Below, one piece after another: positions 4,265 to 5,523 of a stretch of 5,523 nt of DNA. Made by a program: the position numbers and the translations under genes. Below the pieces are notes generated by a model, which was given only the letters and a program-made list of their open reading frames with translations, was not told the DNA's origin and did not search any database. This DNA comes from JAKFWF01 sp031367505 (GTDB lineage: Bacteria; Pseudomonadota; Alphaproteobacteria; Rhizobiales; Hyphomicrobiaceae), in NCBI GenBank assembly GCA_031367505.1, contig JANLPY010000483.1, positions 1-5,523 of the forward strand. The letters are read 5' to 3'. Each line of letters begins with the position of its first letter. The stretch's first letter is position 1.

Positions 4265-4271
4265 GGAGGCA

Positions 4272-5264
4272 ATGCACCAAAAACGCGGCAAGCGGTTCGA
4301 GCGGGCAAGCAAAGACGACGTGACGGCGCTGCGCGCGCACTTTCAGCGCACCCCACGCGACGAGGACATCATCCGGCGGGTCGGTGAATTCCGGTTCGTC
4401 AATTCCGAGCAGATCTTGCGATTGGTGCCGGCCATCGGCGGCGAGACCGCCAAGCAGATTCCGGAACGACTGAAGCGGCTGTGGCAATTGCACTACCTCG
4501 ACCGACCCCGCGCGCAGTTGCAGTACTTCCGGCAGGGCGGCGGTAGTGCCAAAATCGTCTACGCACTCGGCCAGCAAGGCGCTAAGCTCTTGAGCGAACG
4601 TGACGGCACCCCGATCCACAAGCTGAATTGGACGCTGAAGAACAACCGCGTCGGCCAGCTCAACATCCTGCACACCGTGGAGATTGCCGAGTTCCTGAGC
4701 AAACTCGAAGCCGAATGCGCGGCGTCGGAGACCGTCGCCCTGATCAAGGGCGACACGGTCATCAAGACAAGTCCACGCTCCACCCACACAATGGAAAAGC
4801 CGCACAGAATCGCGGCGCAACCGAACCTGGCTGGGCGCTCGTTCAAGCTGGCGATCCATCCCGATGCCGTGTTCGCACTCGGCCTGGGCAACGACAAGCA
4901 GTCCAACTTCTTTCTCGAAGTCGACCGCGGCACCATGCCGGTCGCCCGCAAACTTTCCAGCATGAAGGCCGATGTTCGCCAGCGTTCGGTTTTGGAAAAG
5001 TTCATGTGCTACGCGCAGGCGTGGAAAGACGGACACGCCGAACGGCGCTACCGCTGGCAGCACTTCCGCGTTATCTTCGTGACGACGAGCGCCGAGCGCG
5101 TCGCGCGCATGGTGGATGTCGTCACCGAACTCGCCAAAGACCAGGACATGCGCGGCTGCAAAGGATTGTTCCTGTTCGCCGACGCCAAGAGCCTGCGGAG
5201 CACGCCGCTGCTCGACACCAAATTCACCAATGGCAAGGGCGAGCGAGTCGGTCTGCTCGATTGA
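4272..5264 (+). CDS. Replication-relaxation (Replic_Relax) family protein
   Basis: 330 residues, usual family length. Residues 26-110 form a winged-helix-like N-domain: RTPRDEDIIRRVGEFRFVNS, then EQILRLV, QIPERLKRLWQLHYLDRP and the IVYALGQQGAKLL wing. The C-domain (about 125-330) has HTVEIAEFLSKLE, HPDAVFAL (196-203), FFLEVDRGTMP (213-223), K243/Y247, FRVIFVTTSAERVARM (265-280) and GLFLFAD. The LEVDRGT-K-Y arrangement is characteristic of Replic_Relax proteins, found on plasmids and conjugative elements beside mobilization genes and thought to act with relaxase or replication proteins at origins. PD198, E216 and D218 also resemble a PD-(D/E)xK layout; activity is not claimed. ATG 4272 fits the family N-terminus; upstream in-frame codons back to 4152 are not domain-like. 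Ends at a strong hairpin terminator. Confidence 0.85.
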   Translation: MHQKRGKRFERASKDDVTALRAHFQRTPRDEDIIRRVGEFRFVNSEQILRLVPAIGGETAKQIPERLKRLWQLHYLDRPRAQLQYFRQGGGSAKIVYALGQQGAKLLSERDGTPIHKLNWTLKNNRVGQLNILHTVEIAEFLSKLEAECAASETVALIKGDTVIKTSPRSTHTMEKPHRIAAQPNLAGRSFKLAIHPDAVFALGLGNDKQSNFFLEVDRGTMPVARKLSSMKADVRQRSVLEKFMCYAQAWKDGHAERRYRWQHFRVIFVTTSAERVARMVDVVTELAKDQDMRGCKGLFLFADAKSLRSTPLLDTKFTNGKGERVGLLD

Positions 5265-5286
5265 AGTTGGCTGCACTCCCAAGAAT

Positions 5287-5316
5287 AAAGCCCCGAGCTT
5301 TCTGGCCAGGGGCTTT
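5287..5316. terminator. Bidirectional intrinsic terminator between convergent genes
   Basis: AAAGCCCC (5287-5294) and GGGGCTTT (5309-5316) form a perfect 8-bp stem with a 14-base loop, 22 bases after the Replic_Relax stop. Plus-strand RNA continues CUUUGAGUGUUCU. Minus-strand RNA continues GGGGCUUUAUUCUU, a better U-run. It serves both the Replic_Relax gene and the convergent gene ending at 5347. Confidence 0.8.
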
Positions 5317-5346
5317 GAGTGTTCTCTCCACCGGAGAGGCTGTCCG

Positions 5347-5523
5347 TCACACCTTCGAACGCGGCCGCTCATGGTAAAGCGTCGCGAACAGGGCGAGCAG
5401 ATCGAGGAGGTCGCCGATGATCTGATCATCGGAGCGTCTGGTTGTGGTCGGGCTTCCCGGACGGAAGATCGCTATGATCTTGCCGTACAGATTGCGCCGA
5501 CTGGTCAGGTTCGCTTGGGCTCT
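5347..5523 (-). CDS. Unidentified protein, C-terminal 58 residues (gene enters from right edge)
   Basis: On the minus strand the frame is open from the window edge to TGA (5347-5349). It reads NLYGKIIAIFRPGSPTTTRR, then SDDQIIGDLLDLLALFATLY and a basic end, HERPRSKV. The hydrophobic helix-like IIGDLLDLLALFATLY is the only notable feature and is too acidic at its start to be a clear membrane segment. I do not recognise the family. Support for it being real: the frame is open to the edge, codons are balanced, and it stops 30 bases before a terminator with the right orientation. Convergent with Replic_Relax. Confidence 0.6.
   Translation of the reverse strand, partial: RAQANLTSRRNLYGKIIAIFRPGSPTTTRRSDDQIIGDLLDLLALFATLYHERPRSKV

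Larger units (their letters stand above)
3961..4271. other. Palindrome-rich divergent intergenic region; candidate operator array or oriT/origin
   Basis: 311 bases between the divergent CHC2 and Replic_Relax genes. Short open frames here show no domain-like sequence. By direct reading it holds a 12-base palindrome, an 8-bp inverted repeat, a helical-turn direct repeat, a 7-bp hairpin repeat and a nested inverted repeat next to the Replic_Relax start, each listed separately. This density beside two RHH proteins and a relaxation protein suggests the DNA site those proteins act on. No nic-site consensus is recognised. Confidence 0.5.

Noticed and set aside
3909..5429. 506-codon open frame on minus opposite Replic_Relax
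   Set aside because: Spans the intergenic region, the terminator and a well-supported family gene; no recognisable domain and no ribosome site. Long antisense frames are common in G+C-rich genes.
1..5523. CRISPR arrays, rRNA or tRNA genes
   Set aside because: No regularly spaced direct repeats and no recognisable tRNA arms or rRNA segments on either strand.

Overview
The window looks like an accessory region (plasmid, or integrated conjugative or mobilizable element) of a high-GC bacterium. The backbone is G+C rich: 36 of 60 bases at 4441-4500. A lower-GC island lies over the TPR gene: 23 of 60 bases at 1321-1380. The host lineage cannot be fixed from the sequence. The IS66-type end is common in Proteobacteria. 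The secreted Ig-like protein (1289-438, minus) ends in a style I associate with Patescibacteria/CPR proteins. TGA is used as a normal stop in several genes.

Left edge (1-346): the last 21 codons of an IS66-family transposase and the right end of that element, ending ...CGCTTAC at about 140. It abuts a small treble-clef zinc-ribbon gene whose 5' part is replaced by the IS end. Next (341-2608): a two-gene minus-strand module, an N-terminally anchored TPR protein followed 11 bases later by a secreted, cysteine-rich, polyproline-linked protein with a C-terminal Ig-like domain. The module lies between two copies of a 52-base direct repeat. Each copy holds the stop codon of a DUF6197-like gene and an intrinsic-terminator hairpin with an identical stem. 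At the left copy only the last codons of the DUF6197 frame remain. At the right copy a nearly complete DUF6197 frame (2932-2603, minus) has a good RBS and a GTG start but an in-frame TGA at codon 20.

Middle (2994-3960, minus): a compact operon of four small genes: a stand-alone CHC2 primase-type zinc finger, two tandem ribbon-helix-helix proteins and a short coiled-coil protein, with 7- and 4-base gaps and a 4-base ATGA overlap. It is divergent from a replication-relaxation (Replic_Relax) family gene (4272-5264, plus). The 311-base intergenic region between them is full of palindromes, inverted repeats and a 10-base-period direct repeat, which makes it the best candidate here for an operator array or transfer/replication origin. 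The Replic_Relax gene ends at a bidirectional terminator shared with an unidentified convergent gene that runs off the right edge.

Inferred working picture: Replic_Relax, the RHH pair, the CHC2 protein and the coiled-coil protein form a small DNA-processing or mobilization module that acts on and is regulated through the palindromic region. The TPR/Ig pair is an envelope-directed accessory cargo placed between terminator-bearing repeats.
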